A DNA stretch of 64,000 bases from Kosakonia cowanii JCM 10956 = DSM 18146. Lineage in GTDB: Bacteria; Pseudomonadota; Gammaproteobacteria; Enterobacterales; Enterobacteriaceae. Positions 37,992-47,557 of this stretch are shown in pieces. Both the position numbers and the translations under genes were made by a program. The notes beneath the pieces were generated by a model. The model worked only from the letters and a program-made list of their open reading frames with translations, did not search any database and had not been told where the DNA came from. Every line of letters starts with the position of its first letter. The first letter of the stretch is position 1. Where the stretch lies: positions 4,340,001 through 4,404,000 of the forward strand of contig NZ_CP019445.1 of assembly GCF_001975225.1 (NCBI RefSeq). Direction: 5' to 3'.

Positions 37992-39752
37992 ATGACTTTT
38001 ACGCTACGCCCCTACCAACGCGAAGCGGTGGATGCCACCCTCGCCCATTTTCGTCAACACGCTGAACCCGCAGTGATTGTGCTGCCAACCGGCGCCGGGA
38101 AAAGCCTGGTGATTGCCGAGCTGGCGCGGCTGGCACGTGGTCGCGTGCTGGTGCTGGCACATGTGAAAGAGCTGGTTGCGCAGAACCACGCTAAATATAT
38201 CGCCCTTGGGCTGGATGCAGATATTTTTGCCGCCGGGCTGAAGCGCAAGCAGAGCCACGGCAAAGTGGTGTTTGGCAGCGTGCAGTCGGTGGCGCGCAAC
38301 CTTGATCAGTTCCAGGGTGAGTTCTCCCTGCTGGTGGTGGATGAGTGCCATCGCATCAGCGATGACGACGACAGCCAGTATCAGCAAATCCTTTCCCATC
38401 TGAAGGAGGTGAATCCACGCATTCGCCTGCTCGGCCTGACGGCAACCCCCTTCCGTCTTGGTAAAGGGTGGATTTACCGCTTTCACTATCACGGCATGGT
38501 ACGCGGCGATGAAAAAGCGCTGTTCCGCGACTGTATTTATGAACTGCCGCTGCGCTATATGATTAAACATGGTTATCTGACGCCGCCGGAGCGGCTGGAT
38601 ATGCCGGTGGTGCAGTACGATTTCAGCCGCTTACAGACGCAGAGTAACGGCCTGTTCAGCGAAGCGGAGCTGAACCGCGAACTGAAGAAGCAGAAGCGCA
38701 TTACGCCGCACATTGTCAGCCAGATTGTTGAGTTTGCGCAGACGCGCAAAGGGGCGATGATTTTTGCCGCCACGGTGGAGCACGCCCGCGAGATCACCGG
38801 CCTGCTGCCCGCGGACGACGCGGCGCTGATCACCGGCGAAACCCCCGGCCCGCAGCGTGATGCCTTAATTGAGGCTTTCAAACAGCAGCAGTTCCGCTTT
38901 CTGGTCAACGTCGCGGTGCTGACCACCGGCTTTGATGCGCCGCATGTCGATCTGATTGCCATTTTACGCCCGACGGAATCCGTCAGCCTCTATCAGCAGA
39001 TCGTCGGTCGCGGCCTGCGCCTGGCACCGGGGAAAACCGACTGCCTGATTCTGGATTACGCCGGTAACCCGCACGATCTCTACGCCCCGGAGATTGGCGC
39101 GCCGAAAGGCAAAAGCGATAACGTGCCGGTGCAGGTTTTCTGCCCGGGCTGCGGCTTCGCTAATACTTTCTGGGGTAAAACCACCGCTGACGGTACGCTG
39201 ATTGAGCACTTTGGCCGCCGTTGCCAGGGCTGGTTTGAAGATGATGAAGGGCATCGCGAGCAGTGCGATTACCGTTTCCGCTTTAAAAACTGCCCGCACT
39301 GCAATGCGGAGAATGATATCGCCGCGCGCCGCTGCCGCAGCTGCGATGCGATTCTCGTCGACCCGGACGATATGCTGAAAGCCGCGCTGAAGCTGAAAGA
39401 TGCGCTGGTGCTACGTTGCAGTGGCATGACATTGCAGCACGGCGCGGATGAGAAAGGCGAATGGCTGAAAATCACCTATTACGATGAAGATGGCGCCGAT
39501 GTCAGCGAGCGCTTTCGCCTGCAGAGCCCGGCGCAGCGCACCGCCTTTGAGCAGCTCTTTATGCGCCCGCATACGCGCACGCCCGGCGTGCCGTTACGCT
39601 GGATTGTGGCGGCGGATATCGTTGCCCAGCAGGCGCTGCTGCGTCACCCCGATTTTGTCGTCGCACGTATGAAAGGGCAGTACTGGCAGGTGCGGGAAAA
39701 AGTGTTTGATTACGAAGGTCGCTTTCGCCGGGCGCATGAATTGCGCGGCTAA
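37992..39752 (+). CDS. radD: Superfamily 2 helicase-like DNA repair protein RadD (YejH)
   Basis: ATPase of superfamily 2 that acts with RecA in DNA repair after radiation or crossover processing. The start at 37992 ([17 protein letters not shown]) gives 586 residues, the same as E. coli RadD. Motifs in order are PTGAGKS (Walker A, about 34-40), VDECHR (DECH box, about 110), [10 protein letters not shown], and the helicase-C region [12 protein letters not shown] with [13 protein letters not shown] zinc-finger region with paired cysteines ([25 protein letters not shown]) follows. It is divergent from rsuA. Confidence 0.95.
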   Translation: MTFTLRPYQREAVDATLAHFRQHAEPAVIVLPTGAGKSLVIAELARLARGRVLVLAHVKELVAQNHAKYIALGLDADIFAAGLKRKQSHGKVVFGSVQSVARNLDQFQGEFSLLVVDECHRISDDDDSQYQQILSHLKEVNPRIRLLGLTATPFRLGKGWIYRFHYHGMVRGDEKALFRDCIYELPLRYMIKHGYLTPPERLDMPVVQYDFSRLQTQSNGLFSEAELNRELKKQKRITPHIVSQIVEFAQTRKGAMIFAATVEHAREITGLLPADDAALITGETPGPQRDALIEAFKQQQFRFLVNVAVLTTGFDAPHVDLIAILRPTESVSLYQQIVGRGLRLAPGKTDCLILDYAGNPHDLYAPEIGAPKGKSDNVPVQVFCPGCGFANTFWGKTTADGTLIEHFGRRCQGWFEDDEGHREQCDYRFRFKNCPHCNAENDIAARRCRSCDAILVDPDDMLKAALKLKDALVLRCSGMTLQHGADEKGEWLKITYYDEDGADVSERFRLQSPAQRTAFEQLFMRPHTRTPGVPLRWIVAADIVAQQALLRHPDFVVARMKGQYWQVREKVFDYEGRFRRAHELRG

Positions 39753-39764
39753 GCGCACTTTTGA

Positions 39765-39793
39765 TTGCTGTATCAATCATTAGGGGATAGAAT
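39765..39793 (+). promoter_or_regulatory. rplY promoter
   Basis: TTGCTG (39765-39770) and TAGAAT (39788-39793) are 17 bp apart, about 85 bp upstream of the rplY ATG. A 6-bp inverted repeat TGATTG / CAATCA (39762-39779) overlaps the -35 element. Confidence 0.65.
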
Positions 39794-39876
39794 ACCGCCC
39801 GCTTTTGCATCCGCAAAGCCGATCATCTGCCTGTTGCTGGGTCGCCTGTAACAGGATTTATTTAAGAGAGATTCAA

Positions 39877-40161
39877 ATGTTTACTATTAACGCAGAAGTA
39901 CGTAATGAGCAGGGTAAGGGTGCGAGCCGCCGCCTGCGCACCGCGAACAAGTTCCCGGCTATCGTCTACGGTGGAACTGAAGCGCCGGTTGCTATCGAAC
40001 TGGATCACGACAAAGTGTGGAACATGCAGACTAAGCCTGGTTTCTACAGCGACGTTCTGACCCTGGCTCTCGATGGCAAAGAAGTTAAAGTTAAGATTCA
40101 GGCTGTTCAGCGTCACCCGTTCAAGCCGAAACTGACTCACATCGACTTCGTTCGCGCGTAA
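39877..40161 (+). CDS. rplY: 50S ribosomal protein L25
   Basis: 5S-rRNA-binding ribosomal protein of 94 residues, the short enterobacterial form without the CTC/TL5 extension. The start ([20 protein letters not shown]) is preceded by AAGAGAG. The family segments FPAIVYGG and [18 protein letters not shown] are intact, and the length equals E. coli L25. It is monocistronic with its own promoter and terminator. Confidence 0.98.
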   Translation: MFTINAEVRNEQGKGASRRLRTANKFPAIVYGGTEAPVAIELDHDKVWNMQTKPGFYSDVLTLALDGKEVKVKIQAVQRHPFKPKLTHIDFVRA

Positions 40162-40178
40162 TCGCTGACAAGTTGAAG

Positions 40179-40207
40179 AAAAAACCCCGCTCTGGCGGGG
40201 TTTTTTT
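40179..40207. terminator. Bidirectional terminator between rplY and yejK
   Basis: Stem ACCCCGC / GCGGGGT with A6 on the left and T7 on the right, between convergent rplY (plus) and yejK (minus). Confidence 0.95.
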
Positions 40208-40212
40208 ATGGC

Positions 40213-41220
40213 CTATTTTCCGCCGCTCAGCCGACGCTGCAGCTGATCGCGCAGGTTCGGCGGCGTACCTTTGATGGTCAGCGTGTCGGTAGCCGGATCC
40301 CAGAAGATACGCTCGCCAAGCAGCAGCGCATCAAAATTGATGGTCAACCCGCCGCCGCTGCCGGCATATTTGGTCAACTGCCGCAGGGTGCTGCGATCCG
40401 CCGGGAAGCTCTCTTCCAGCTCGTAGCCCTGGCCTGCGGTAAACTCTTCAAAGCTCACTTCGCTCACGCCCGCCAGCTCTTTTGAGAGCGACGCCAGCTC
40501 AATCTCCTCGCCCGCCTGCAACTGCTCGTTACAGTAGGTGTAGACCTGCTGACGCACAGTTTGACGCTCGGATTTATCAAGCTCTGCCTGGGCAGTAAAA
40601 TCATCGACTGCCTGCAGCAGCCCACGGTTCTGCGCTTTCGCGTTCAGCCCTTCGCTGGCGCCAAGGAAATCCATAAAGAAGTCCGCGACCTTGCGCCCTA
40701 CCCGCCCTTTCAGGAAGGTGAGGTAACGCGTTGACTCCGGGTTAGTTTCCCACTCGGTTAAGTCGACGCGCGCAACGATATCGGCGTGATTGATATCAAG
40801 ATAATGCGTCGAGCTGATATCGAGGTTTTCATTGACGCGCATGCTGCTTAAGTTGTTCAGCACCGCCACTAACAGATACTCCACCGCCAGATAACGGTAG
40901 TGGCAAAACAGCACAATACCGCCGTCGGCAAAAGGGTATTTCGCCAGTTCATCACGTAAGCGCCCGGTCGCCGCGCGGCTGAAGGCGAGAAACTCCTCTT
41001 CGCCCTGACGTTGCAGACGCAGCGCCTGTGCCAGCTCGCTCTCTTCATTAAACAGGCCATAGGCTTTATTTTTTGCGCTATAGACCCGGTGCAGTTCCGC
41101 CACCATCTCTTCGACGGGCGGGGTGGGTTCGAGCAAAGAATCGCGCAGCACCAGCTCAAGGGTTTGCTCATCGCGCTTGATAAGCTGGTGCAGGGCAATC
41201 TGGTTGATGTCCAGACTCAT
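40213..41220 (-). CDS. yejK: Nucleoid-associated protein YejK (NdpA)
   Basis: Cytosolic nucleoid-associated protein (PF04245), 335 residues from the start at 41220 ([19 protein letters not shown]), the E. coli length. An ATG eleven codons earlier is open but not conserved. Conserved segments include [40 protein letters not shown] and the C-terminal [16 protein letters not shown]. In E. coli it has been linked to topoisomerase IV and gyrase activity. It is divergent from yejL across 133 bp. Confidence 0.94.
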   Translation of the reverse strand: MSLDINQIALHQLIKRDEQTLELVLRDSLLEPTPPVEEMVAELHRVYSAKNKAYGLFNEESELAQALRLQRQGEEEFLAFSRAATGRLRDELAKYPFADGGIVLFCHYRYLAVEYLLVAVLNNLSSMRVNENLDISSTHYLDINHADIVARVDLTEWETNPESTRYLTFLKGRVGRKVADFFMDFLGASEGLNAKAQNRGLLQAVDDFTAQAELDKSERQTVRQQVYTYCNEQLQAGEEIELASLSKELAGVSEVSFEEFTAGQGYELEESFPADRSTLRQLTKYAGSGGGLTINFDALLLGERIFWDPATDTLTIKGTPPNLRDQLQRRLSGGK

Positions 41221-41353
41221 GATAAACTCTCCTTTTTGACCGGCGGTATTCAACCACCACCAACGCCGCGGTGCAACTGCTGATAAAAAAGCAGAAAAAA
41301 AGCTCTTCCTACGGTAAGATGTTGCCCTTTCATGAACAGACTGATTTCGATTT

Positions 41354-41581
41354 ATGCCACAAATCTCCCGCTACAGTGATGAACACGTTGAACAACTGCT
41401 CAGTGAGCTGGCCAACGTACTGGAAAAACACAAAGCACCGGCCGACCTCTCTTTGATGGTGCTGGGCAATATGGTGACCAACCTGATTAACAGCAGCGTC
41501 GCCCCCGCGCAGCGTCAGGCCATCGCGACATCTTTCGCAAAGGCACTGCAATCGTCCATTGGCGACGACAAAGCGCACTAA
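41354..41581 (+). CDS. yejL: DUF1414 family protein YejL
   Basis: Small cytosolic protein of 75 residues, E. coli YejL length, unknown function. The sequence [20 protein letters not shown] is the conserved family N-terminus; the rest is helical and hydrophobic in patches ([18 protein letters not shown]), fitting the known all-helical dimer fold. It lies 18 bp upstream of yejM and is probably cotranscribed with it. Confidence 0.93.
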   Translation: MPQISRYSDEHVEQLLSELANVLEKHKAPADLSLMVLGNMVTNLINSSVAPAQRQAIATSFAKALQSSIGDDKAH

Positions 41582-41599
41582 GGGAAATCACAACAGTTT

Positions 41600-43360
41600 A
41601 TGGTGACTAATCGTCAACGCTACCGTGAAAAAGTCTCCCAGATGGTGAGCTGGGGGCACTGGTTTGCGCTGTTCAACATTTTGTTGTCCATCGTGCTCGG
41701 TAGCCGTTACCTGTTTGTTGCCGACTGGCCGACCACGCTTTCCGGGCGTATTTACTCCTGGCTGAGCCTGGTGGGCCACTTCAGCTTTGTGGTGTTTGCC
41801 ACCTATCTGCTGATCCTCTTCCCGCTGACCTTTATTGTGATGTCGCAGCGGCTGATGCGCGTGCTCTCGGCGATCCTCGCCACCGCAGGCATGACGCTGC
41901 TGCTTATCGACAGCGAAGTCTTTACCCGTTTTCACCTGCACCTCAATCCGGTGGTCTGGGAACTGGTCATTAATCCCGATCAGAACGAGATGGCCCGCGA
42001 CTGGCAGCTGATGTTTATCAGCGTGCCGGTCATTTTGCTGATTGAGATGCTGTTTGCGACGTGGAGCTGGCAGAAGCTGCGCAGCCTCACGCGCCGCCGC
42101 CACTTCGCCAAACCGGTGGCCGCCCTCTTTTTTGTCTCCTTTATTGCCACCCACGTGATGTATATCTGGGCGGACGCCAATTTCTATCGCCCGATCACCA
42201 TGCAGCGCGCCAACCTGCCGCTCTCTTACCCGATGACCGCGCGCCGCTTCCTTGAAAAACATGGTCTGCTGGATGCGCAGGATTACCAGCGTCGCCTGGT
42301 GGAGCAAGGCAATCCGGAAGCGGTATCGGTGCAGTATCCGTTAAGCGATCTGCGCTATCTCGATATGGGCTCCGGGCAGAATGTGCTGCTGATTACCGTC
42401 GATGGGCTGAACTACGCCCGTTATGAAAAACAGATGCCGCAACTGGCGAGCTTTGCCGGGCAGAATGTTAAATTTACCCAGCATATGAGCGCCGGGAATA
42501 ACGCGGATAATGGCTACTTCGGCCTCTTCTACGGTATTTCGCCAAGCTATATGGATGGCGTGATGTCGTCGCGCATTCCGCCCGCGCTGATCACCGCACT
42601 GAATCATCAGGGTTATCAGCTGGGTCTCTTCTCGTCAGATGGCTTCAGCAGCCCGCTCAATCGCCAGGCGCTGCTGTCAGATTTCTCGCTGCCGCCGGCG
42701 AAAAGCCAGAGTGATGCGCAGACGGCCGATCAGTGGATCAAATGGCTGTCCCATGATGCGCAGGACGATACCCGCTGGTTCTCATGGGTCTCCTTTAACG
42801 GTACCGCGACGTTTGACATCGACACACCGGGCTTTGCACGTAAGTACACCCGCGCTGCCGCCGATGTCGATGCGCAGATTGCCCGCGTGCTGGATGCGCT
42901 GCGCGCCTCCGGCAAAATGGACAACACGGTAGTGGTGATCACCGCTGGTCGCGGCATCCCGGCAAATCAACAGGACACGACCTTCGACTGGTCGCGCAGC
43001 CGCCTGCATGTGCCGCTGGTCGTACACTGGCCGGGCACGCCGGCGCAGCGTATTACCAGGCTGACGGATCATCAGGATGTGATGACCACTCTGATGCAGC
43101 GTCTGCTGCATGTCAGCACGCCGGCTAATGAGTATTCGCAGGGTCAGGATCTCTTTACCGCCACGCGCCGCCACAACTGGGTGACCGCCGCTAACAGCAA
43201 TACGCTGGCGATTACCACGCCGCAGATGACGCTGGTGCTCGATCAGAACGGCAACTATAAGTCCTGGGATGCGCAGGGCGAGAAGATCCGCGATCAGAAA
43301 CCGCAGCTCAGTTTACTGCTGCAGGTGCTGACCGATGAAAAACGGTTTATCGCTAACTGA
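41600..43360 (+). CDS. yejM: LPS-biosynthesis regulator YejM (PbgA/LapC)
   Basis: Essential inner-membrane protein that senses LPS and restrains LapB/FtsH-dependent turnover of LpxC. The 586 residues (E. coli 586) comprise five N-terminal membrane helices (about 20-190; DUF3413 with the basic stretch YRRLVEQ/RARRFLEKHG following) and a periplasmic sulfatase-like domain (about 245-586). The latter contains NVLLITVDGLNYARYEKQMP and MSAGNNADNGYFGLFYG. The usual sulfatase nucleophile is not evident, as in characterised YejM. It lies directly downstream of yejL and upstream of tRNA-Pro. Confidence 0.95.
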   Translation: MVTNRQRYREKVSQMVSWGHWFALFNILLSIVLGSRYLFVADWPTTLSGRIYSWLSLVGHFSFVVFATYLLILFPLTFIVMSQRLMRVLSAILATAGMTLLLIDSEVFTRFHLHLNPVVWELVINPDQNEMARDWQLMFISVPVILLIEMLFATWSWQKLRSLTRRRHFAKPVAALFFVSFIATHVMYIWADANFYRPITMQRANLPLSYPMTARRFLEKHGLLDAQDYQRRLVEQGNPEAVSVQYPLSDLRYLDMGSGQNVLLITVDGLNYARYEKQMPQLASFAGQNVKFTQHMSAGNNADNGYFGLFYGISPSYMDGVMSSRIPPALITALNHQGYQLGLFSSDGFSSPLNRQALLSDFSLPPAKSQSDAQTADQWIKWLSHDAQDDTRWFSWVSFNGTATFDIDTPGFARKYTRAAADVDAQIARVLDALRASGKMDNTVVVITAGRGIPANQQDTTFDWSRSRLHVPLVVHWPGTPAQRITRLTDHQDVMTTLMQRLLHVSTPANEYSQGQDLFTATRRHNWVTAANSNTLAITTPQMTLVLDQNGNYKSWDAQGEKIRDQKPQLSLLLQVLTDEKRFIAN

Positions 43361-43395
43361 TTGATTATTTATGAATCACTCAGCCTGCCCTGTAC

Positions 43396-43423
43396 TTGCA
43401 ATCAGGCAAGAAACGGGTAGTAT
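43396..43423 (+). promoter_or_regulatory. tRNA-Pro promoter
   Basis: TTGCAA (43396-43401) and TAGTAT (43418-43423) with a 16-bp spacer, followed by a GC-containing discriminator (TAGCGCC). The tRNA begins 14 bp further on, as usual for stable-RNA genes. Confidence 0.65.
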
Positions 43424-43436
43424 TAGCGCCACATGT

Positions 43437-43513
43437 CGGCACGTAGCGCAGCCTGGTAGCGCACTGTCATGGGGTGTCAGGGGTCGGAGGTTCAAATCCT
43501 CTCGTGCCGACCA
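43437..43513 (+). tRNA. proL: tRNA-Pro (anticodon GGG)
   Basis: 77-nt cloverleaf starting CGGCACGTAGCGCAGC and ending CTCGTGCCGACCA with encoded CCA. The acceptor arms CGGCACG / CGTGCCG pair perfectly, and the D loop (AGCCTGGTAGCGC) and T arm (GGAGGTTCAAATCCTC) are canonical. The anticodon loop ATGGGGT carries GGG, reading CCC and CCU. Compared with the E. coli gene as I remember it, the anticodon stem has a paired C-G to T-A change. A strong terminator follows. Confidence 0.97.
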
Positions 43514-43555
43514 AAATTCCCCACCGCCTTGCCTGCTTCATTCCGGCAAGACGAG

Positions 43556-43593
43556 AAAAAACAGCAAGTTATTTTAACTTGCTGTTTTTTTTT
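43556..43593 (+). terminator. tRNA-Pro terminator
   Basis: Stem AACAGCAAGTT / AACTTGCTGTT with an ATTTT-type loop, followed by nine T residues, 43-80 bp after the tRNA. Confidence 0.93.
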
Positions 43594-43693
43594 GCCCGCC
43601 AAAACCCCTTTTATTCCGGTAAACGGGTAAGCAATTCGTAATCAGGATGTTAACATAGAGACAAATTCATGCCTGTTATGATGAGTGAAACCT

Positions 43694-44350
43694 ATGTCCG
43701 ACTTAAACCGTCCACAACTCCAGTTGCCCAACGGGGCCGATAAACTGCTGCTCCACTCCTGCTGCGCGCCCTGCTCGGGTGAAGTGATGGAAGCGATCCA
43801 GGCTTCCGGTATCGACTACACCATCTTCTTCTATAACCCGAACATCCATCCGCAAAAAGAGTACGAACTGCGCAAAGAGGAGAATATCCGCTTTGCTGAG
43901 AAGCACGGCGTGCCCTTTGTCGATGCGGATTACGATACCGACAACTGGTTCGAGCGGGCGAAAGGGATGGAGTGGGAGCCTGAGCGCGGCGTGCGCTGCA
44001 CAATGTGTTTTGATATGCGCTTTGAGCGCACGGCGCTCTATGCCCATGAGCACGGCTTCAAAGCCATCAGCAGTTCGCTGGGCATTTCTCGCTGGAAAAA
44101 CATGCAGCAAATCAATGACTGCGGCCAGCGCGCGGCGGGGCACTATCCGGAGATGGTTTACTGGGATTACAACTGGCGCAAACAGGGCGGCTCGGCAAGG
44201 ATGATTGAGATCAGCAAACGGGAGCGCTTCTACCAGCAGGAGTACTGCGGCTGCGTCTACTCCCTGCGCGACAGCAACCTGCACCGTAAATCCCAGGGCC
44301 GACCGCTGATTAAAATCGGTAAGCTCTATTACGGTGACGATCAGGAATAG
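43694..44350 (+). CDS. queH: Epoxyqueuosine reductase QueH (DUF208)
   Basis: Iron-sulfur enzyme that reduces epoxyqueuosine in tRNA to queuosine, an alternative to the unrelated cobalamin enzyme QueG. The start at 43694 ([17 protein letters not shown]) gives 218 residues; a GTG three codons earlier is also open. The Fe-S and metal ligands are present: HSCCAPC (Cys 23, 24, 27), RCTMC (Cys 102, 105) and [24 protein letters not shown] and [11 protein letters not shown] are typical of the family. It sits between tRNA-Pro and mqo, where E. coli K-12 has no such gene. Confidence 0.9.
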   Translation: MSDLNRPQLQLPNGADKLLLHSCCAPCSGEVMEAIQASGIDYTIFFYNPNIHPQKEYELRKEENIRFAEKHGVPFVDADYDTDNWFERAKGMEWEPERGVRCTMCFDMRFERTALYAHEHGFKAISSSLGISRWKNMQQINDCGQRAAGHYPEMVYWDYNWRKQGGSARMIEISKRERFYQQEYCGCVYSLRDSNLHRKSQGRPLIKIGKLYYGDDQE

Positions 44351-44355
44351 AGATG

Positions 44356-44386
44356 AACAATCCCGGCCATCTGACCGGGATTGTTT
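44356..44386. terminator. Bidirectional terminator between queH and mqo
   Basis: The 11-bp perfect stem AACAATCCCGG / CCGGGATTGTT lies between the convergent genes, followed by a short T run on the plus strand. Confidence 0.8.
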
Positions 44387-44389
44387 GCA

Positions 44390-46045
44390 TTACAGCGCGA
44401 TATCCGCGACCTGCTCATCGTCGTGATGCGGTTGCGTCACCGGCTTCTGCACCGGCGGGGTAATGTCCGCCACCATCGATTCATCGCACTTCAGACCGAG
44501 GATTTCGCTGGTGTAGCGCAGCTCTGCGTCAGCGGCTTCGATATTGCCATTCAGCTCGGTACCGAACGAGGGAATAATCTCCCGCAGCTTGGTTTGCCAG
44601 GCCTCTGAAGCGAAGCGCTCGGTAAACACTTTCTCCATCAGCTCGAGCATGATCGGCGCTGCGGTTGAGGCACCCGGCGACGCGCCAAGCAGCGCGGCAA
44701 TGGTGCCCTCTTTGTCGCTGACTACTTCGGTGCCCAGACGCAGCACGCCGCCTTTCCCGGCTTCGCGCTTGATAATCTGCACCCGCTGCCCTGCCTGCCA
44801 CAAGCGCCAGTCCTCTTTTTGCGCCAGCGGATAGTATTCACGCAGCGCATCAAAGCGGTCATCCTCGTTTTGCAGCACCTGGTTTACCAGGTATTTCACC
44901 AGGCTGAAGTTGGTCATTCCGACCGTCAGCATCGGCAAAATATTGGATGAGTTGGTTGAGCGCAGCAGATCCCACAGCGATCCGTTTTTCAAAAAACGCG
45001 TCGAGAAGGTGGCGAATGGCCCGAAGAGCAGCACGCGTTTGCCATCAATTATGCGCGTATCGATATGCGGCACCGACATTGGCGGCGCGCCAACGGTCGC
45101 CTGACCGTAGACTTTTGCCAGATGGTGATTCACCACCGCCGGATCTTCCGCCACCAGGAACTGGCCGCCTACCGGGAAACCGGCGTAATCGGCCGCTTCC
45201 GGAATGCCGGATTGCTGTAACAGCTTCAGCGCTGCGCCACCGGCACCGATAAAGATAAATTTCGCTTTGATCACCTGCTCAGCGCCGCTGTTCAGGTTAT
45301 GCAGCGTCACGCTCCAGCTCTGGTCGGCATTACGCTTTAAGCCGCGCACTTCGGTCGCCAGTTGCAGGGCGAAGTTCGCCTTCTTCTGCAACGAGCCAAT
45401 CATCTGGCGCGTCAGCTCGCCAAAGTTAACATCAGTGCCAATCTCTGTGCGGGTCGCGGCAATTTTTTGCGTGGCATCGCGCCCTTCCATCACCAGCGGT
45501 GCCCACTGTTTGATCTGCTCAGGGTCTTCGGAGTAGCGCATGCCGCGAAACAGGGAGCACTGCTGCAACGCTTTATAGCGCGCGCGCAGGAAGTTGACGT
45601 TGTCGTCGCCCCAGACGAGGCTCATATGCGGCACGGTATTGATAAAGGAGCGCGGGTCGCGCAGCACACCGCTTTTTACCTGGTGCGCCCAGAACTGGCG
45701 AGAGATGCGAAACGCTTCGTTGATCTCAATCGCTTTTTTAATGCTGACAGAGCCGTCCGCGCTGCGGGGGGTGTAGTTGAGTTCCATCAGGGCAGCATGC
45801 CCGGTACCGGCGTTGTTCCAGCCGTTTGAACTCTCTTGCGCCAGGGCGTCGAGACGCTCCACCATCGTAATTGACCAGTCCGGTTCAAGATCCGAAAGCC
45901 AGGTTCCCAACGTGGCACTCATGATCCCACCACCGATTAAAAGCACATCTGTTTCCTGCTCTTTCGATGCGGACGCATCTGCTGCTTTTGAGACAGCATT
46001 AAGCCCGACAGCCATCGAAAACAGCCTGGCAGTCATTCTTTTCAT
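44390..46045 (-). CDS. mqo: Malate:quinone oxidoreductase Mqo
   Basis: FAD-dependent peripheral membrane enzyme that oxidises malate to oxaloacetate and passes electrons to quinone. The 551 residues (E. coli 548) start [20 protein letters not shown], a hydrophobic signal-like stretch also seen in E. coli. Next is the FAD Rossmann motif [19 protein letters not shown] (about 32-50) and family segments [36 protein letters not shown] and [19 protein letters not shown]. It is divergent from the SulP gene. A perfect 16-bp palindrome lies 98 bp upstream. Confidence 0.96.
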   Translation of the reverse strand: MKRMTARLFSMAVGLNAVSKAADASASKEQETDVLLIGGGIMSATLGTWLSDLEPDWSITMVERLDALAQESSNGWNNAGTGHAALMELNYTPRSADGSVSIKKAIEINEAFRISRQFWAHQVKSGVLRDPRSFINTVPHMSLVWGDDNVNFLRARYKALQQCSLFRGMRYSEDPEQIKQWAPLVMEGRDATQKIAATRTEIGTDVNFGELTRQMIGSLQKKANFALQLATEVRGLKRNADQSWSVTLHNLNSGAEQVIKAKFIFIGAGGAALKLLQQSGIPEAADYAGFPVGGQFLVAEDPAVVNHHLAKVYGQATVGAPPMSVPHIDTRIIDGKRVLLFGPFATFSTRFLKNGSLWDLLRSTNSSNILPMLTVGMTNFSLVKYLVNQVLQNEDDRFDALREYYPLAQKEDWRLWQAGQRVQIIKREAGKGGVLRLGTEVVSDKEGTIAALLGASPGASTAAPIMLELMEKVFTERFASEAWQTKLREIIPSFGTELNGNIEAADAELRYTSEILGLKCDESMVADITPPVQKPVTQPHHDDEQVADIAL

Positions 46046-46142
46046 GATGATATTGCCTTACTTTTAGTGCTGCTTTATTCGCATTTATAGAGGGTTAAGT
46101 CGTTAGCTCGTCTAACGTAGCACTTAAAAGTCGAGATTTAAA

Positions 46143-46158
46143 TAATGTTTAAACATTA
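46143..46158. promoter_or_regulatory. Perfect 16-bp palindrome between mqo and the SulP gene
   Basis: TAATGTTTAAACATTA is fully self-complementary and stands in an AT-rich stretch, 98 bp from the mqo start and 164 bp from the SulP start. It is a likely operator or core of an AT-rich recognition site; the regulator is unknown. E. coli mqo is ArcA-repressed, but this is not a clean ArcA motif. Confidence 0.4.
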
Positions 46159-46321
46159 AATAATAATTATATAAATGTTACTAATAAGTTGCTTTTATGC
46201 ATTAGTTTTAACAATAATTGTTGCCCGCCTGACGCGGAAATCTGCTATTATCCTGCGCTTTGCCAAACGCATGGATGCCGTTTGCCTCTGCTTCTATGGC
46301 ACTCTCCACTTGCGGAATGTT

Positions 46322-47557
46322 ATGACCGACAACACTACCCCCTCCTCTTCTCAGGTAAGCGCCGTACTGCGCTCGCCGAAGCTGTTTACACGTGAAATTT
46401 TAGCCGGTGTGATCACTGCGCTGGCGCTGATCCCGGAAGTGATCTCCTTCTCGGTGATTGCTGGTGTTGACCCGAAAGTGAGCCTGATCGCCTCGGTGGT
46501 GCTCTGCTTCGCGATGTCCATTCTCGGCGGTCGCCCGGCGATGGTAACGGCGGCTGCCGGGTCAGTCGCACTGGTTATCGGTCCGATGGTCAACCAGAAC
46601 GGTGTGGAATACATTTTGCCTGCGGTATTACTGGCAGGCGTGATCCAGATAATCTTTGGCCTGACCGGCATGGCGCGCCTGCTGCGCTTTATTCCCCATG
46701 CGGTGATGACGGGGTTTGTTAACGCCCTCGGTATTCTGATCTTCTTTGCCCAGGTGCCGCACTTCTGGAGCAAAAATCCGCTTATTCTGGCGCTCTTCGC
46801 CCTGACGCTGCTGATTGTGCTGTGGTTGCCGCGCTGGCTGAAAAGCGTTCCCGCGCCGCTGGTGGCGATTGTCGTGCTTACCGCCTATACCATCTTCAGC
46901 GGTCAGCTATTACCGACCGTCGGCGATGAAGGCCCGATGCAGGGCGGCCTGCCGGGGTTGACCGAATGGCTGGTGCCGTTTGATTTGCATACGCTGAGTA
47001 TTATCTGGCCCTGCGCGCTGAGCATCGCCTTTGTCGGGCTGATGGAGTCGCTGCTGACCGCCAAACTGGTTGATGACTTAACCCATACGCCGTCGAATAA
47101 AGGGCGCGAAAGTACCGGGCTTGGCATCGCCAATATCCTTGCCGGTTTCTACGGCGGCATTGCTGGCTGCGCGATGATTGGTCAAACCATCGTTAACGTT
47201 GAGATGGGCAAAGGCCGCACGCGCCTCTCAACCGTTGCCGCCGCGCTGGTGTTGCTGCTACTGGTTACGGCGTTAAGCGAGGTGATGGCGAAAATCCCGA
47301 TGGTGGTGCTGGCCGGGATTATGGCGATTGTCGCCTTCAAGACCTTTAACTGGGGAAGCCTCAAGCCTGGCACCCTGAAGCAGGCGCCTTTCGTCGAGAG
47401 CGTGGTAATGGTGATAACGGTGATTGCCACCGTCAGCACCGGCAACCTGGCGATTGGCGTGGTTGCCGGAGTGGTGACGCTGGCGATAACACCAGCGAAG
47501 TGGCGGGAAAAGTCGCTGTTTACAGCAAAAACAGCGTCGCCAGACCAAGAAAAATAA
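46322..47557 (+). CDS. SulP-family inorganic anion transporter, short form without STAS domain
   Basis: Predicted inner-membrane anion transporter (SLC26/SulP). The start at 46322 (MTDNTTPSSSQVSAVLRSPK) gives 411 residues; the frame is open further upstream, but that part does not resemble the family. Sulfate_transp motifs are ILAGVITALALIPEVISFSVIAGVDP and GGRPAMVTAAAGSVALVIGPM. Also visible are FYGGIAGCAMIGQTIVNVEMGKGRTRLST and IVAFKTFNW, over about 11 hydrophobic segments. The protein ends soon after the membrane domain, so the C-terminal STAS domain of typical SulP proteins (550 residues or more) is missing. Its last 38 bp overlap the 3' end of convergent mgtE. Anion unknown. Confidence 0.88.
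   Translation: MTDNTTPSSSQVSAVLRSPKLFTREILAGVITALALIPEVISFSVIAGVDPKVSLIASVVLCFAMSILGGRPAMVTAAAGSVALVIGPMVNQNGVEYILPAVLLAGVIQIIFGLTGMARLLRFIPHAVMTGFVNALGILIFFAQVPHFWSKNPLILALFALTLLIVLWLPRWLKSVPAPLVAIVVLTAYTIFSGQLLPTVGDEGPMQGGLPGLTEWLVPFDLHTLSIIWPCALSIAFVGLMESLLTAKLVDDLTHTPSNKGRESTGLGIANILAGFYGGIAGCAMIGQTIVNVEMGKGRTRLSTVAAALVLLLLVTALSEVMAKIPMVVLAGIMAIVAFKTFNWGSLKPGTLKQAPFVESVVMVITVIATVSTGNLAIGVVAGVVTLAITPAKWREKSLFTAKTASPDQEK

Noticed and set aside
43371..43577. 68-codon open frame covering the tRNA-Pro gene
   Set aside because: Coincides with the tRNA and its terminator; not a protein gene.
43514..44355. Possible integrative element at the tRNA-Pro 3' end
   Set aside because: No integrase gene and no direct repeat of the tRNA 3' end was found downstream; only queH lies before mqo.
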